This document shows, piece after piece, positions 44,545 through 53,186 of a DNA stretch of 64,000 nucleotides. A program made the position numbers and the translations under genes. Position 1 is the first letter of the stretch; every line of letters begins with the position of its first letter. The notes beneath the pieces are model-generated. The model searched no databases and was not told the DNA's origin. It saw only the letters and a list, made by a program, of their open reading frames with translations. The stretch comes from Asaccharospora irregularis DSM 2635 (GTDB lineage: Bacteria > Bacillota > Clostridia > Peptostreptococcales > Peptostreptococcaceae), in assembly GCF_900129815.1 (NCBI RefSeq), contig NZ_FQWX01000007.1, positions 36,041 through 100,040 on the forward strand, given 5' to 3'.

Positions 44545-45066
44545 TTATTCACCAACAATACCTATATAAGGTAGGTTTCTATATTTCTCTGCATAGTCAA
44601 TTCCGTATCCTACTATAAACTTGTCCTCTATAACAAATCCAATATAATCAACCTTTATATCTACTTTTCTTCTTTCTGGCTTGTCTAATAATGTACATAA
44701 TTTTAGTGACTTAGGATTTCTTGTTTTTAAAGCTGCAACTAAATTGCTTAAAGTTAAACCAGAATCTATTATATCTTCTACTATTAATACATTTTTTCCC
44801 TCTATGTCAACATCTAAGTCTTTTAATATCTTTACAGTTCCTGAAGATTTAGTTGAGTTTCCGTAACTTGAAACACTCATAAAGTCTATATTTACATCTA
44901 AGTCTATACATCTTATTAAATCAGAAACAAATACACTCGCCCCTTTAAGTATACCTACTACCAATAATTCCTCACCTTTAAAGTCTCTTTCTATTTGTTT
45001 TGCTAGTTCATACACTTTTACTTTAATTTGGTCTTCCGATAGCATAACGTCTGTAACTTTAAACAT
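44545..45066 (-). CDS. hpt: hypoxanthine phosphoribosyltransferase
   Basis: Hpt salvages hypoxanthine and guanine to IMP and GMP with PRPP. The 173-residue protein shows VVGILKGASVFVSDLIR, the flexible loop MSVSSYGNST, the PRPP-binding motif LIVEDIIDSGLTL and the base-binding YIGFVIEDKFIVGYGIDY with the terminal YRNLPYIG. Length is typical for Firmicutes. AGGAGG precedes the ATG. It is monocistronic here, without the tilS-hpt-ftsH arrangement common in this phylum, and has its own terminator. It is divergent from the CobD-like gene. Confidence 0.95.
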   Translation of the reverse strand: MFKVTDVMLSEDQIKVKVYELAKQIERDFKGEELLVVGILKGASVFVSDLIRCIDLDVNIDFMSVSSYGNSTKSSGTVKILKDLDVDIEGKNVLIVEDIIDSGLTLSNLVAALKTRNPKSLKLCTLLDKPERRKVDIKVDYIGFVIEDKFIVGYGIDYAEKYRNLPYIGIVGE

Positions 45067-45174
45067 ATTAATCCTCCTGTTTGGTTATTATTATAATTAA
45101 GTATATCATACAAGCATACTAATTAGAATGTTTTTAATAAATCTTATAAAAATAGTTCGCTATTTATTTTAAAT

Positions 45175-45227
45175 TTGGAATAACTTTCTGTTTGTATTAT
45201 AATCTATTATAGGTATATTATTATACC
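45175..45227 (+). promoter_or_regulatory. promoter and operator-like inverted repeat of the CobD-like gene
   Basis: TTGGAA (45175-45180), 17 bases, then TATAAT (45198-45203). Just downstream GGTATA (45212-45217) and TATACC (45222-45227) form an inverted repeat around the expected transcription start, a typical repressor position. Confidence 0.65.
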
Positions 45228-45252
45228 CTATTTTCTTTTTGGAGGTATTTTT

Positions 45253-46329
45253 ATGAGCGCAAATCATGGTGCCAATTTATACGATTTATCTAGTAAGTAT
45301 GGTTTTTCAAAAGAGGAATTTATGGACTTTAGCTCTAATATAAATCCCTTTGGTTCATCTAAACTTGCTAAGGAATATATTATAAACAACATTGATATGG
45401 TTTCTATGTATCCAGACCCGGACTACACAAAATTAAAGGATTCTATATCTACTTACTGTAATTGCCTACAGGAAAATATAGTTCTTGGAAGTGGTGCAAC
45501 TGAATTAATTTCGTCTTTTATAGAAAGTATCAACCCGAATGAAGCTTTGCTACTTTCACCTGCATACTCTGAATATGAAAAAGAACTCTCTAAAATTGGT
45601 TGCAAAATCACAAAGTACTTTGCTTTGAGTGAAGATAATTTCAAAATAAATGTCAAAGAACTTATTAAATCTATTAACGAAAATAATTACGATTTAATAG
45701 TTATATGTAACCCTAATAACCCTACAGGATTTACCTTCTCTGCAGATGAGATAAAGGAAATTTTAGAAAACACTAATAGCTTCGTTATGATTGACGAAAC
45801 ATACATAGAATTTACAGATAGAGAACTTTTCTCTTCTACTAAGTTAGTTGACAATTATAAAAATATATTCGTGATAAGGGGAACATCAAAATTCTTCTCA
45901 ACACCAGGAATTAGACTTGGATATGGACTTATATCAAATGTTGAGGTAAGAAATAAAATAAACTCTCATCTAGATCTATGGAATATAAATATAATCGCAT
46001 CTACAATGGGTGAAATTATGTTTGTAGATAATGAATTTATATCTAAAACTGAGGATTTAATGACTAAGGAAAGAAATTATCTCTATTCGGAACTCAACAA
46101 ATTAAAGGAAATAAAAGTGTATGAAACTCAGGGCAACTTTATACTATGTGAAATTAAATCTAAGAAATTGACAGGAAAGCTACTTCGTGAAAAGTTAATA
46201 CCTAATAAAATCATAATAAGAGATTGTTTTTCTTTTGATGGATTAGACGAATATTTCTTTAGGGTTTGTATATTAAAACCTGAAGAAAATAAATTATTAA
46301 TAGAAAATCTAAATAAAATATTTGATTAG
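45253..46329 (+). CDS. CobD/HisC-like PLP-dependent aminotransferase (threonine-phosphate decarboxylase-like)
   Basis: This is a 358-residue class I/II PLP enzyme. The N-terminal HGANLYDLSSKYG and FMDFSSNINPFG are characteristic of the CobD branch, which decarboxylates L-threonine-O-3-phosphate for the aminopropanol arm of cobalamin; HisC enzymes lack this HGxN start. Other PLP-fold motifs are LGSGATELIS, CNPNNPTGFTFS, MIDETYIEF and the Schiff-base lysine in RGTSKFFSTPGIRLGYG (Lys213). No cobalamin synthesis genes adjoin it, so an unrelated aminotransferase role remains possible. GGAGG precedes the ATG, with a good promoter upstream. Confidence 0.78.
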   Translation: MSANHGANLYDLSSKYGFSKEEFMDFSSNINPFGSSKLAKEYIINNIDMVSMYPDPDYTKLKDSISTYCNCLQENIVLGSGATELISSFIESINPNEALLLSPAYSEYEKELSKIGCKITKYFALSEDNFKINVKELIKSINENNYDLIVICNPNNPTGFTFSADEIKEILENTNSFVMIDETYIEFTDRELFSSTKLVDNYKNIFVIRGTSKFFSTPGIRLGYGLISNVEVRNKINSHLDLWNINIIASTMGEIMFVDNEFISKTEDLMTKERNYLYSELNKLKEIKVYETQGNFILCEIKSKKLTGKLLREKLIPNKIIIRDCFSFDGLDEYFFRVCILKPEENKLLIENLNKIFD

Positions 46330-46362
46330 TCTTGTTGTTTAATTAGATCTTATTATAAATAT

Positions 46363-46412
46363 AAAGCAAGCTATATTTAGATGGTTTTATCTCTCTAAAT
46401 ATAGCTCGCTTT
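46363..46412. terminator. bidirectional terminator between the CobD-like and DUF1232 genes
   Basis: A 17-bp stem with one mismatch (46363-46380 with 46395-46412, 14-base loop) separates convergent genes. Confidence 0.75.
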
Positions 46413-46445
46413 AGGTATATACTATTTTCTCTTTTACTTTATTAA

Positions 46446-46832
46446 TTATTCTTCGTCTCTTACTGAGTAGTTTACATCATCTATTATTCTTGGATCCTTA
46501 CTTTCATTTATCATACGTTTATATTTCTCGATTTCTTCACTGACAATACCCAAACTCCAAATCAATACAAGGATATCATCTATAAATCCAAATGCTCCTA
46601 TAATTATTTCTGGTATTAAATCTACACTAGATACTATATATAAAATAGATACTATAACCGCAAATATCAACCTAAGTTTGCTGAATATACTTACTCTTAT
46701 ATCTGTTAGAAAATCTGGTATTTTAAATATATTTATAAAAAAAAGTAGTCCAAACTTAGCATTTTTAAATCTGACTAAGATTTTTTTCAATTGATCTAAT
46801 AGTACATTTATCACATTTAATAGAGTTTTCAT
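46446..46832 (-). CDS. DUF1232 (YkvA-like) membrane protein
   Basis: This 128-residue protein has the DUF1232 core IVSSVDLIPEIIIGAFGFID, which runs from the end of a transmembrane helix (LIFAVIVSILYIVSSV) into a conserved acidic turn, then a second helix ILVLIWSLGIVSEEI. The family is widespread and its function is unknown; members are small membrane proteins with a possible role in envelope homeostasis. The N-terminal 50 residues are basic and amphipathic. The ATG at 46830-46832 follows AGAGGTG; a GTG three codons upstream overlaps that site. It lies downstream of asnA with 66 bases between them. Confidence 0.8.
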   Translation of the reverse strand: MKTLLNVINVLLDQLKKILVRFKNAKFGLLFFINIFKIPDFLTDIRVSIFSKLRLIFAVIVSILYIVSSVDLIPEIIIGAFGFIDDILVLIWSLGIVSEEIEKYKRMINESKDPRIIDDVNYSVRDEE

Positions 46833-46898
46833 ATTTATCACCTCTCTACCTATTTTATCCCATAGGTATGTATAAGTCGAGATAATATCAATATAAAA

Positions 46899-47900
46899 TT
46901 ATAATAATTCAACTCCCATACTACTACATTCTCTTATCATATCCTCAGGCCAAATTCCAACTTGAACTTCTCCTATATGAGCTTTTCTTAAAAAATACAT
47001 ACATATTCTAGATTGACCTATTCCTCCACCAACTGTATAAGGCAACTCTCCATTTAAAAGCATCTTGTGATAATCAAATTTTTTCCTATCTTCGCAGTTT
47101 GATAGCTTAAGTTGTCTTTCAAGACTTTCTTCATCTACTCTTATACCCATTGAAGATAGTTCTAATGTATTACCTAAAACTGGGTTATAGAAAAGTATAT
47201 CTCCGTTTAATTCCCAGTCATCATAATCTGGACTTCTACCATCATGCTTTTCACCAGAACTTAATACCTTTCCTATTTTCATTAAGAATACTGCACCTTT
47301 TGCTTTAACAATTCTATCTTCTCTCTCCTTAGGGGTTAACTCTGGATACATGTCCTCAAGTTCTTGAGAAGTTATAAATGTAATTTTTTCTGGAAGTATT
47401 CTCTCTATACTAGGATAAGTACTGCATACAAATTCCTCTGTATCTTTAAATACCTTATATAACTTGTTTACAACATCAATTAAAGTTTTTTCATTTCTAC
47501 TTTCTTTATCTATAACTAATTCCCAGTCCCATTGATCTACATATAGAGAATGTATATTGTCTAAGTCTTCATTTTTTCTTATAGCATTCATATCTGTATA
47601 CAGACCTTTACCTACATTGAATCTATATTTTTTAAGTGCTAATCTTTTCCATTTAGCTAAAGATTGAACTATTTCAGCATACTTATCCATGCATGGAATA
47701 TCAAACGACACTGCTTTTTCTCCGTTTAAGTTGTCATTAGCACCTGTTTCAGGTAGTACAAATAATGGTGAAGAAACTCTTATAAGGTTTAATTCCTCAC
47801 CCAATCTATGTTCAAAGTAATCTTTTAATTTTTTAATTGCGACTTGTGTTTCTATTACTCCTAGTTTAGTTTCATATCCTTTTGGTATTATAGTGCTCAT
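46899..47900 (-). CDS. asnA: aspartate--ammonia ligase (asparagine synthetase A)
   Basis: AsnA forms asparagine from aspartate, ammonia and ATP; it is structurally related to class II aspartyl-tRNA synthetases. The 333-residue protein shows YETKLGVIETQVAIKKLKDYF, VSSPLFVLPETGANDNLNG, VQSLAKWKRLALKKY, DQWDWELVI and the C-terminal PYTVGGGIGQSRICM. GGAGCG precedes the ATG. Expression is almost certainly governed by the asparagine-specific T-box leader 220-520 bases upstream, so it should be induced when charged tRNA-Asn is scarce. The glutamine-dependent enzyme at 20785-22635 makes it the second asparagine synthetase in the window. Confidence 0.97.
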   Translation of the reverse strand: MSTIIPKGYETKLGVIETQVAIKKLKDYFEHRLGEELNLIRVSSPLFVLPETGANDNLNGEKAVSFDIPCMDKYAEIVQSLAKWKRLALKKYRFNVGKGLYTDMNAIRKNEDLDNIHSLYVDQWDWELVIDKESRNEKTLIDVVNKLYKVFKDTEEFVCSTYPSIERILPEKITFITSQELEDMYPELTPKEREDRIVKAKGAVFLMKIGKVLSSGEKHDGRSPDYDDWELNGDILFYNPVLGNTLELSSMGIRVDEESLERQLKLSNCEDRKKFDYHKMLLNGELPYTVGGGIGQSRICMYFLRKAHIGEVQVGIWPEDMIRECSSMGVELL

Positions 47901-48120
47901 TATATTCGCTCCTTTTTAAACTATTTTCTTAAGTGTTATATTTTTTTCTATTTTTAAATGCATTTAAAATTTTCAATTAAAAAATTCGCTTCGCTCATGT
48001 CGCCAACGACTTCGTCCGTTGCTCAAAAAATTTTTTTACTTGCAAGACCAGTATATTGAAGTATCTAAGTTGTATAAGTTATTCACAGTTTAAGATTAAT
48101 TATAATTTCCTTATACGTAA
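47901..48120 (-). other. leader segment between the T-box terminator and asnA
   Basis: These 220 bases are transcribed but not translated if the T-box antiterminates. They contain the compositionally distinct element at 47985-48024 and, near asnA, only AT-rich sequence and the ribosome binding site. No reading frame is supported. Confidence 0.5.
47985..48024. other. GC-rich hairpin-capable element in the asnA leader
   Basis: Forty bases contain 23 G/C, against about 30 percent or less around it, and are bounded by A and T runs. CAACGGAC and GTCGTTG on the complement can pair around a three-base loop. No known family is recognised. It resembles the short intergenic repeats that recur in some clostridial genomes, but only one copy is present here. 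Confidence 0.5.
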
Positions 48121-48420
48121 AAAAAGCCCTTCATCCCTATTAAAAGGGACGAAAGACTTAAACTTCCGCGGTACCACCCTGATTAGTTTGAAATAAATCA
48201 AACTCAGCTTAATAATGTACAGATATAATATCGATACACTCCAATTTGATAACGGATTGGCTCCGGTTAAGTCTACTCTCCAAATTAGGATTTCGGTTAA
48301 CAACTCCAGGATGTTCTTCAATATAGACTTCGTACTGGACTCTCACCGTCACCAGCTCGCTATGACTACATTCTATATATACTCTTCCTATCACAGTTTT
48401 TACTTTCAACAATATTTAGA
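48121..48420 (-). promoter_or_regulatory. asparagine-specific T-box riboswitch upstream of asnA
   Basis: The highly conserved T-box sequence AGGGTGGTACCGCG is present (48167-48180 on the complement). Downstream is the competing terminator, a 15-bp stem (about 48124-48159) followed by seven T residues. Upstream a Stem I can be drawn: AUAUAUAGA pairs with UCUAUAUU and AGGA with UCCU, leaving a specifier loop GAAGAACA whose codon is AAC (complement of 48313-48315), which is asparagine and agrees with the downstream gene. Uncharged tRNA-Asn would stabilise the antiterminator and switch asnA on. Confidence 0.95.
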
Positions 48421-48448
48421 ATTGTTACTATTTTTGATTATATAATAT

Positions 48449-48477
48449 ATGTTATGAGTTTTTCATATATTTGTCAA
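48449..48477 (-). promoter_or_regulatory. promoter of the T-box-asnA transcript
   Basis: On the complement a perfect TTGACA (48472-48477) is followed after 17 bases by TAACAT (48449-48454), about 30-60 bases before the start of Stem I. Confidence 0.65.
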
Positions 48478-48593
48478 CTATTTTTTATAAAATATATATA
48501 TATAATTTCTATTTGCCTTTTATATATTATAATTTCTAATATCCATATTTTTATTCGTATCTTTATATTTTTATCATATTTTATAATAAACAA

Positions 48594-48636
48594 AAAATCT
48601 ATCTCAAAGTAATTTAATTAAATTGAGATAGATTTT
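48594..48636 (-). terminator. rho-independent terminator after yjeM
   Basis: AAAATCTATCTCAA (48594-48607) and TTGAGATAGATTTT (48623-48636) form a 14-bp stem with a 15-base loop. Confidence 0.85.
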
Positions 48637-48666
48637 TATATTTAAATTTATATTATACTGTTAATA

Positions 48667-50199
48667 TTATCCTGCTAATTTGTCATTTTTGTCTGATTTT
48701 TTTCCATATTTCTTTTCGTATATTGTAAATAATACAAATCCAATTATTGCAAATAATAATGGTCCAGCTAACATTGTTATAGTCTTACTTATGCCTTCTG
48801 GAGATGTAAGTGTAGGTTCTGCTATAGTAAATAAATTCGCAAACCCTATTACCGCAGTTACCATTATAGATGCTATAACTGCACCTTTATGTGATTTGTA
48901 TACCATAAATGGCTTTTCTATCTCACCATTAAGCTGCTTTTTCTTAAATGCAGGGAATGCAGAAGATAAGAACATATATGGTATCGTCATAGCAACATTA
49001 GTCATAAGAGTAAGTATTGCGAAGAATTCAGCCGCATTATCCCCTCCAAAAGAAACTACAAGTATCATTACTATAACTATAGATGCCTGAACTATCATTG
49101 CGTTTATAGGCATTCCATTTTTTATTTCTCCTAATTTTCCTGGCCAAACTTCCTTAGGAGCACCTTGTATAAGAGTTTTTAGTGGTGAATAAGTCAGTGT
49201 AAAGAATGCTCCAGTTAAAGATAAGAACATTGAAAACCCTACAAATCTAGCTGTCCAAGCTCCTACAGTAAGAGCACCAGCCTCAGCCATCCCTAACCCT
49301 AAACCTATTTTATAGCCTAAGTTACTCATAAGCAGATAAGTAGCATTAGCCATATTAACATGACTTCCACCTAATACCTCGCTCCAATTTGTAAACATAC
49401 CACAAGCAAATATACCAAGTGCATACCCAACTGATATTATTATCGCTGATATAGCAATTCCCTTAGGGAAAGTCTTCTCTGCGTTCTCAGTTTGGTCAAC
49501 AAGTCCACCTAAAACTTCAAGCCCTCCAAATGCAAACACTGCAAATGTTAGGAAAGATAATATTCCAAATGTAGTTTGATAACTAGGGTTTGGAGATGTA
49601 GTAAACGACTTTCCTATATTTGATATAGGCTCTGCTAACTCACCAGTTAAAGCTACTACTAATATTCCACCACCTAATAACACTACATTAAGTAAAGTAA
49701 CAGCCGTTCCACCTACAGAAGTTATCTTGCTTATTTTGTCTACTCCTTTAGTAGAAACAAAAGTAACGACTGCAATCCATATTACTCCTAATATACCTAG
49801 AGTTTTTACAGATCCTAATCCAAATAAAGACCAAGTAGAAGTAACATCTGCTCCAGCTACTGCATTTGATAGTGGTATCCAAATACTTGAAGATACACTT
49901 ACCATCCATATCATATAAGATGCATACCACATGAATGTACCTACAAAAGCATATTTAGGTCCAACTGATTTTTCCATCCACGAATACATTCCTCCACTTT
50001 CATTTTTAAAAGCTGATCCGTATTCTGCCATCATAAATGCATATGGAATAAAGAATAATACCGCACTAAACACATACCAAGGTATTGCTGAATATCCCAT
50101 TAAATAGAATGCTCTTGGCATATTAGCAAATCCAAATACCGATGTAAAAATCATAAGTATTAATGGTACTAACGTTAGTTTTTTTGTGTTCTCTGACAT
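48667..50199 (-). CDS. yjeM: YjeM-type amino acid/GABA permease (APC superfamily)
   Basis: This 510-residue transporter has about twelve transmembrane helices. It is strikingly close to Escherichia coli YjeM in the first 150 residues: LILMIFTSVFGFANMPRAF, YLMGYSAIPWYVFSA, FFIPYAFMMAEYGSAFKNE and GGMYSWMEKSVGP. YjeM belongs to the glutamate:GABA-antiporter-like branch of the APC superfamily; its substrate is unproven. The start MSENTKKLT (ATG 50197-50199) follows AAGGGGG; the frame extends 13 codons upstream without a ribosome binding site. It stands alone with a terminator, downstream of the MalY/PatB-type gene. Confidence 0.88.
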   Translation of the reverse strand: MSENTKKLTLVPLILMIFTSVFGFANMPRAFYLMGYSAIPWYVFSAVLFFIPYAFMMAEYGSAFKNESGGMYSWMEKSVGPKYAFVGTFMWYASYMIWMVSVSSSIWIPLSNAVAGADVTSTWSLFGLGSVKTLGILGVIWIAVVTFVSTKGVDKISKITSVGGTAVTLLNVVLLGGGILVVALTGELAEPISNIGKSFTTSPNPSYQTTFGILSFLTFAVFAFGGLEVLGGLVDQTENAEKTFPKGIAISAIIISVGYALGIFACGMFTNWSEVLGGSHVNMANATYLLMSNLGYKIGLGLGMAEAGALTVGAWTARFVGFSMFLSLTGAFFTLTYSPLKTLIQGAPKEVWPGKLGEIKNGMPINAMIVQASIVIVMILVVSFGGDNAAEFFAILTLMTNVAMTIPYMFLSSAFPAFKKKQLNGEIEKPFMVYKSHKGAVIASIMVTAVIGFANLFTIAEPTLTSPEGISKTITMLAGPLLFAIIGFVLFTIYEKKYGKKSDKNDKLAG

Positions 50200-50433
50200 A
50201 TGAGTCCCCCTTATTTTTGTATAGGTTTTTTTTGACATAATAATAACGATTTCCTCGTTATTTTTTTGTCGATTTAGTACTTTCTAATAATAACATCATT
50301 TAAATTCATTTGCAACACAAAATGGTTTTTACATAAAATTAAGATTTTTTGGATAATTTTGAATTGTTACAAAATTTACTTAGTTATTTTTTTATCAATA
50401 TTTTTAAGTGAATATCTAGTTAAAAACAAAAAA

Positions 50434-50470
50434 ATAATAGATACTACAAGTATTTTGTAGTATCTATTAT
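50434..50470 (-). terminator. rho-independent terminator after the MalY/PatB gene
   Basis: A 16-bp perfect stem (50434-50449 with 50455-50470, loop GTATT) is followed on the complement by TTTTTTTG. Confidence 0.92.
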
Positions 50471-50476
50471 CTTAGA

Positions 50477-51667
50477 TTACATATCCTTAAATGCATCCTT
50501 AACTCTGTCTAGGAAATCTTTTAAAGTTGATTTAGGACAGGCAGCATTTACCCTCTCAAATCCAACTCCCTCTTTCCCAAATATATAACCTTCATCTAAT
50601 AATACATTTGCTTTTTTAAACATAATATCCTCTAACTCTACTTCATTTAATCCATAAGCTGTAAAATCCAACCAGGCTAGATATGTTCCCTGTGATTTAA
50701 CAAGCTTTACCTTTGGTAGGTTTTCTTTTAGATATGTATCTATAAATTCCATATTTCCATCTAAGTACTCATTTAGTTCATCTACCCAATCTTCGCTCTC
50801 ATTGTAAGCTGCAATTGTAGCTACTATAGCAAATGGATTTGGAGACATAGATACTCCTGTAAACATCATTTCATTTTTATATTTATCTCTCAACTCTTTA
50901 TTAGATATTATTATGTTGGATAATTGCATTCCAGCTAAATTAAATGTTTTGCTTGGAGCTGTACATACAACAACCCTATCTTTGTAATCCCCACATATAG
51001 AATGCATCGGAGTATGCTTAACACCTTTTCTAAGCAGGTCAGAATGAATTTCATCTGATATAACCCACAAATTATGTTTTTTACATATTTCAATAATTTT
51101 TTTAAGCTCTTCTTCTTTCCATACCCTCCCCACAGGGTTGTGTGGACTACATAGTATAAGTAATTTATTTTCTACAGATTTTGCCTTTTCTTCTAAGTCC
51201 TCAAAATCTATCGTATATTCACCATTTTTATATATTAGAGGGTTATCTACTACCCTTCTCTTGTTAATCTTTATCTTGGCTTCAAATGGATGATACACTG
51301 GTTTTTGAACTATAATTCCATCCCCTTCTTCTGTTAGTATTTTTATAAGAAGAGAAACCGCCGGTACTACACCTGGTGTAAATACTATATCTTCCCTATT
51401 TATATCCCAATTAAATCTTCTTTTATACCATCCACAAACAGCATCGTAGTATTCATCCGTTTTATTAGAACTATATCCAAATATTTTGTGGTCAACTAAT
51501 TTATGCAGTGAATCTATTATTGGATCTGCACATTCAAAGTCCATATCGGCTATCCATAGAGGAAGTCCATCCTCCTGTGCCTTAGGAGAACAGTTTGTTC
51601 TAAAATCCCATTTAATAGAGTTTGTATTTAATCTACTTACCTTTTTGTCAAAATCATATTTTTTCAT
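50477..51667 (-). CDS. MalY/PatB-family PLP C-S lyase (cystathionine beta-lyase-like aminotransferase)
   Basis: This 396-residue fold-type I PLP enzyme belongs to the MalY/PatB family, which splits cystathionine or other cysteine S-conjugates and may also transaminate. Diagnostic features are the N-terminal TNSIKWDFRTNCSPKAQED, PLWIADMDFECADPI, FTPGVVPAVSLLIKI, SPHNPVGRVWKEEEL, ISDEIHSDLL and the Schiff-base lysine in TAPSKTFNLAGMQLSN. GGGGGG lies seven to eight bases before the ATG at 51665-51667; the frame opens five codons earlier at a codon overlapping that site. It precedes the transporter gene yjeM on the same strand, but a strong terminator lies between them. Confidence 0.88.
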   Translation of the reverse strand: MKKYDFDKKVSRLNTNSIKWDFRTNCSPKAQEDGLPLWIADMDFECADPIIDSLHKLVDHKIFGYSSNKTDEYYDAVCGWYKRRFNWDINREDIVFTPGVVPAVSLLIKILTEEGDGIIVQKPVYHPFEAKIKINKRRVVDNPLIYKNGEYTIDFEDLEEKAKSVENKLLILCSPHNPVGRVWKEEELKKIIEICKKHNLWVISDEIHSDLLRKGVKHTPMHSICGDYKDRVVVCTAPSKTFNLAGMQLSNIIISNKELRDKYKNEMMFTGVSMSPNPFAIVATIAAYNESEDWVDELNEYLDGNMEFIDTYLKENLPKVKLVKSQGTYLAWLDFTAYGLNEVELEDIMFKKANVLLDEGYIFGKEGVGFERVNAACPKSTLKDFLDRVKDAFKDM

Positions 51668-51705
51668 TGTTATTCCCCCCAATACTCTTTTTAAGATACT
51701 ATTTA

Positions 51706-52908
51706 TTAGTATATTATTTGTTCAATAGTCATCAATTGATAATTGTCTATTTCTTCATTTGCTTTTTCAAATATTGCCCCTATTCCATATTTTTCTTCTG
51801 CAAACTTTTCTAAGTAGTCAGGGTCAGAGACATCTTCTTGTGTCAAATCTTCTTCCACCATTTGAACAGCAATATGAACGGATAATTCTGTTAACAATAG
51901 ACTTGTTGGCATAGGTACTCCACCTAATCTATTAGAAATACCTTTTTCCTTTGCTTTCTCACTTATCATATCGTTGACTTTACTAAAATTTTGGCTATCC
52001 TTTTTAGATAACTTTATTCCCATAGCAGCCGGATACCCATCTACTGGAGATGGATTACTCTGCTGTGCAACTATATATTTTAATTTTATTGCATTTTTTA
52101 TTATAATCTCATCCATCGAGTCACTCGCTCCAAGTATATTTATATCCTTGCCGTATTGATCGACCTTCTTTTGTATGTCTTCCTCTAAAAATTTCTGCAT
52201 ATCTGACTTCCCTTTTTCTGTCAAGTATTCAGGAGTTAAGACCTCTATAAATTTAACATTTTCATTTTTACAAGTTTCTTTTATCTTATTTCTTCTGTTA
52301 TTTATTTTTTCATCTGCCAAATCACTCTTAGATGAATAATATATAAAAGTTTTCGCCCCAAGTTCTTTAGAAAGAGTGACTATATTTTCCCCTATTTCTG
52401 ACATATTTGTATCTATACATAAATCTACCCATTCGCTGATTTTAGCTGGTTCTTCCGGTGTTGATGCGCATACAGTAACAATATCTGGTCTCTTCTCTCT
52501 TATCTGCTTTAAGGCAGGTAACATACCCGGTCTATCTGTTGCAAGTACTATACCTCTAATATCTTCATCTTTAGATAATTTTACTATTTTTTTATTTGCT
52601 TCATCTGTATTTTTAGGAAGAACAATATGAATCACGCTGCCTTCTACCTCTTGTGCTTCCTCTTTCTTTCCTTCTTTTTTATTATCACTTGAATCTTCAT
52701 CTTCTTCATCATTTTTGCTGTATTCTTTTACCATATTTTTAGCTGCTCTATACTCTTTTTCAGCCTCATCAAAAGCCTCAGTTGCAACAACTACTTTTAA
52801 AACTTTCTCCTTCTTTTTCTCGGACTTTTTATCTTCTACTAAATTACATCCTGAAAGTCCAACTACTAAACATATAGACATCATAAACGCTATGATTTTC
52901 TTACTCAT
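51706..52908 (-). CDS. DUF3798 lipoprotein, periplasmic-binding-protein-like
   Basis: This is a 400-residue exported lipoprotein. A signal peptide ends in the lipobox GLSGC with Cys21 as the lipidation site, and a charged linker follows (about 60-85, rich in E, D and K). The rest resembles a type I periplasmic-binding fold with Rossmann-like lobes: IHIVLPKNTDEANKKIVKL, IRGIVLATDRPGMLPAL, ADEKINNRRNKIKETCK and NPSPVDGYPAAMG. The family (DUF3798) is found in clostridia and fusobacteria and has no established function; ligand binding at the cell surface is a fair inference. AGGAGCTAGG precedes the ATG. It is 38 bases upstream of the MalY/PatB gene, so the two may be co-transcribed. Confidence 0.8.
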   Translation of the reverse strand: MSKKIIAFMMSICLVVGLSGCNLVEDKKSEKKKEKVLKVVVATEAFDEAEKEYRAAKNMVKEYSKNDEEDEDSSDNKKEGKKEEAQEVEGSVIHIVLPKNTDEANKKIVKLSKDEDIRGIVLATDRPGMLPALKQIREKRPDIVTVCASTPEEPAKISEWVDLCIDTNMSEIGENIVTLSKELGAKTFIYYSSKSDLADEKINNRRNKIKETCKNENVKFIEVLTPEYLTEKGKSDMQKFLEEDIQKKVDQYGKDINILGASDSMDEIIIKNAIKLKYIVAQQSNPSPVDGYPAAMGIKLSKKDSQNFSKVNDMISEKAKEKGISNRLGGVPMPTSLLLTELSVHIAVQMVEEDLTQEDVSDPDYLEKFAEEKYGIGAIFEKANEEIDNYQLMTIEQIIY

Positions 52909-53186
52909 AATTACCTAGCTCCTTATTAATTCCTTAATTATTTGATTCTTTGAATTTTCCATATTTACATAATAATTCTATCATATTTGATAAAAAATTC
53001 ATATGTACAAAGTAAATATAAGAATTCACTTTACTAAAATTATTGGATAATGAAGTATTTTTTATACTCATATTGTTTTATACACTTTAATATACATTAA
53101 ATATAATCTATAATTAACTTGAACAACTCATAACTTATAGAGATTGAGGATTTGTACATAAAAATTTATTTAAAAGGAGCCAAACT

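Noticed and set aside
48100..48412. Two overlapping minus-strand frames of about 70 codons upstream of asnA
   Set aside because: They lie entirely within the T-box leader, which explains the conserved sequence.
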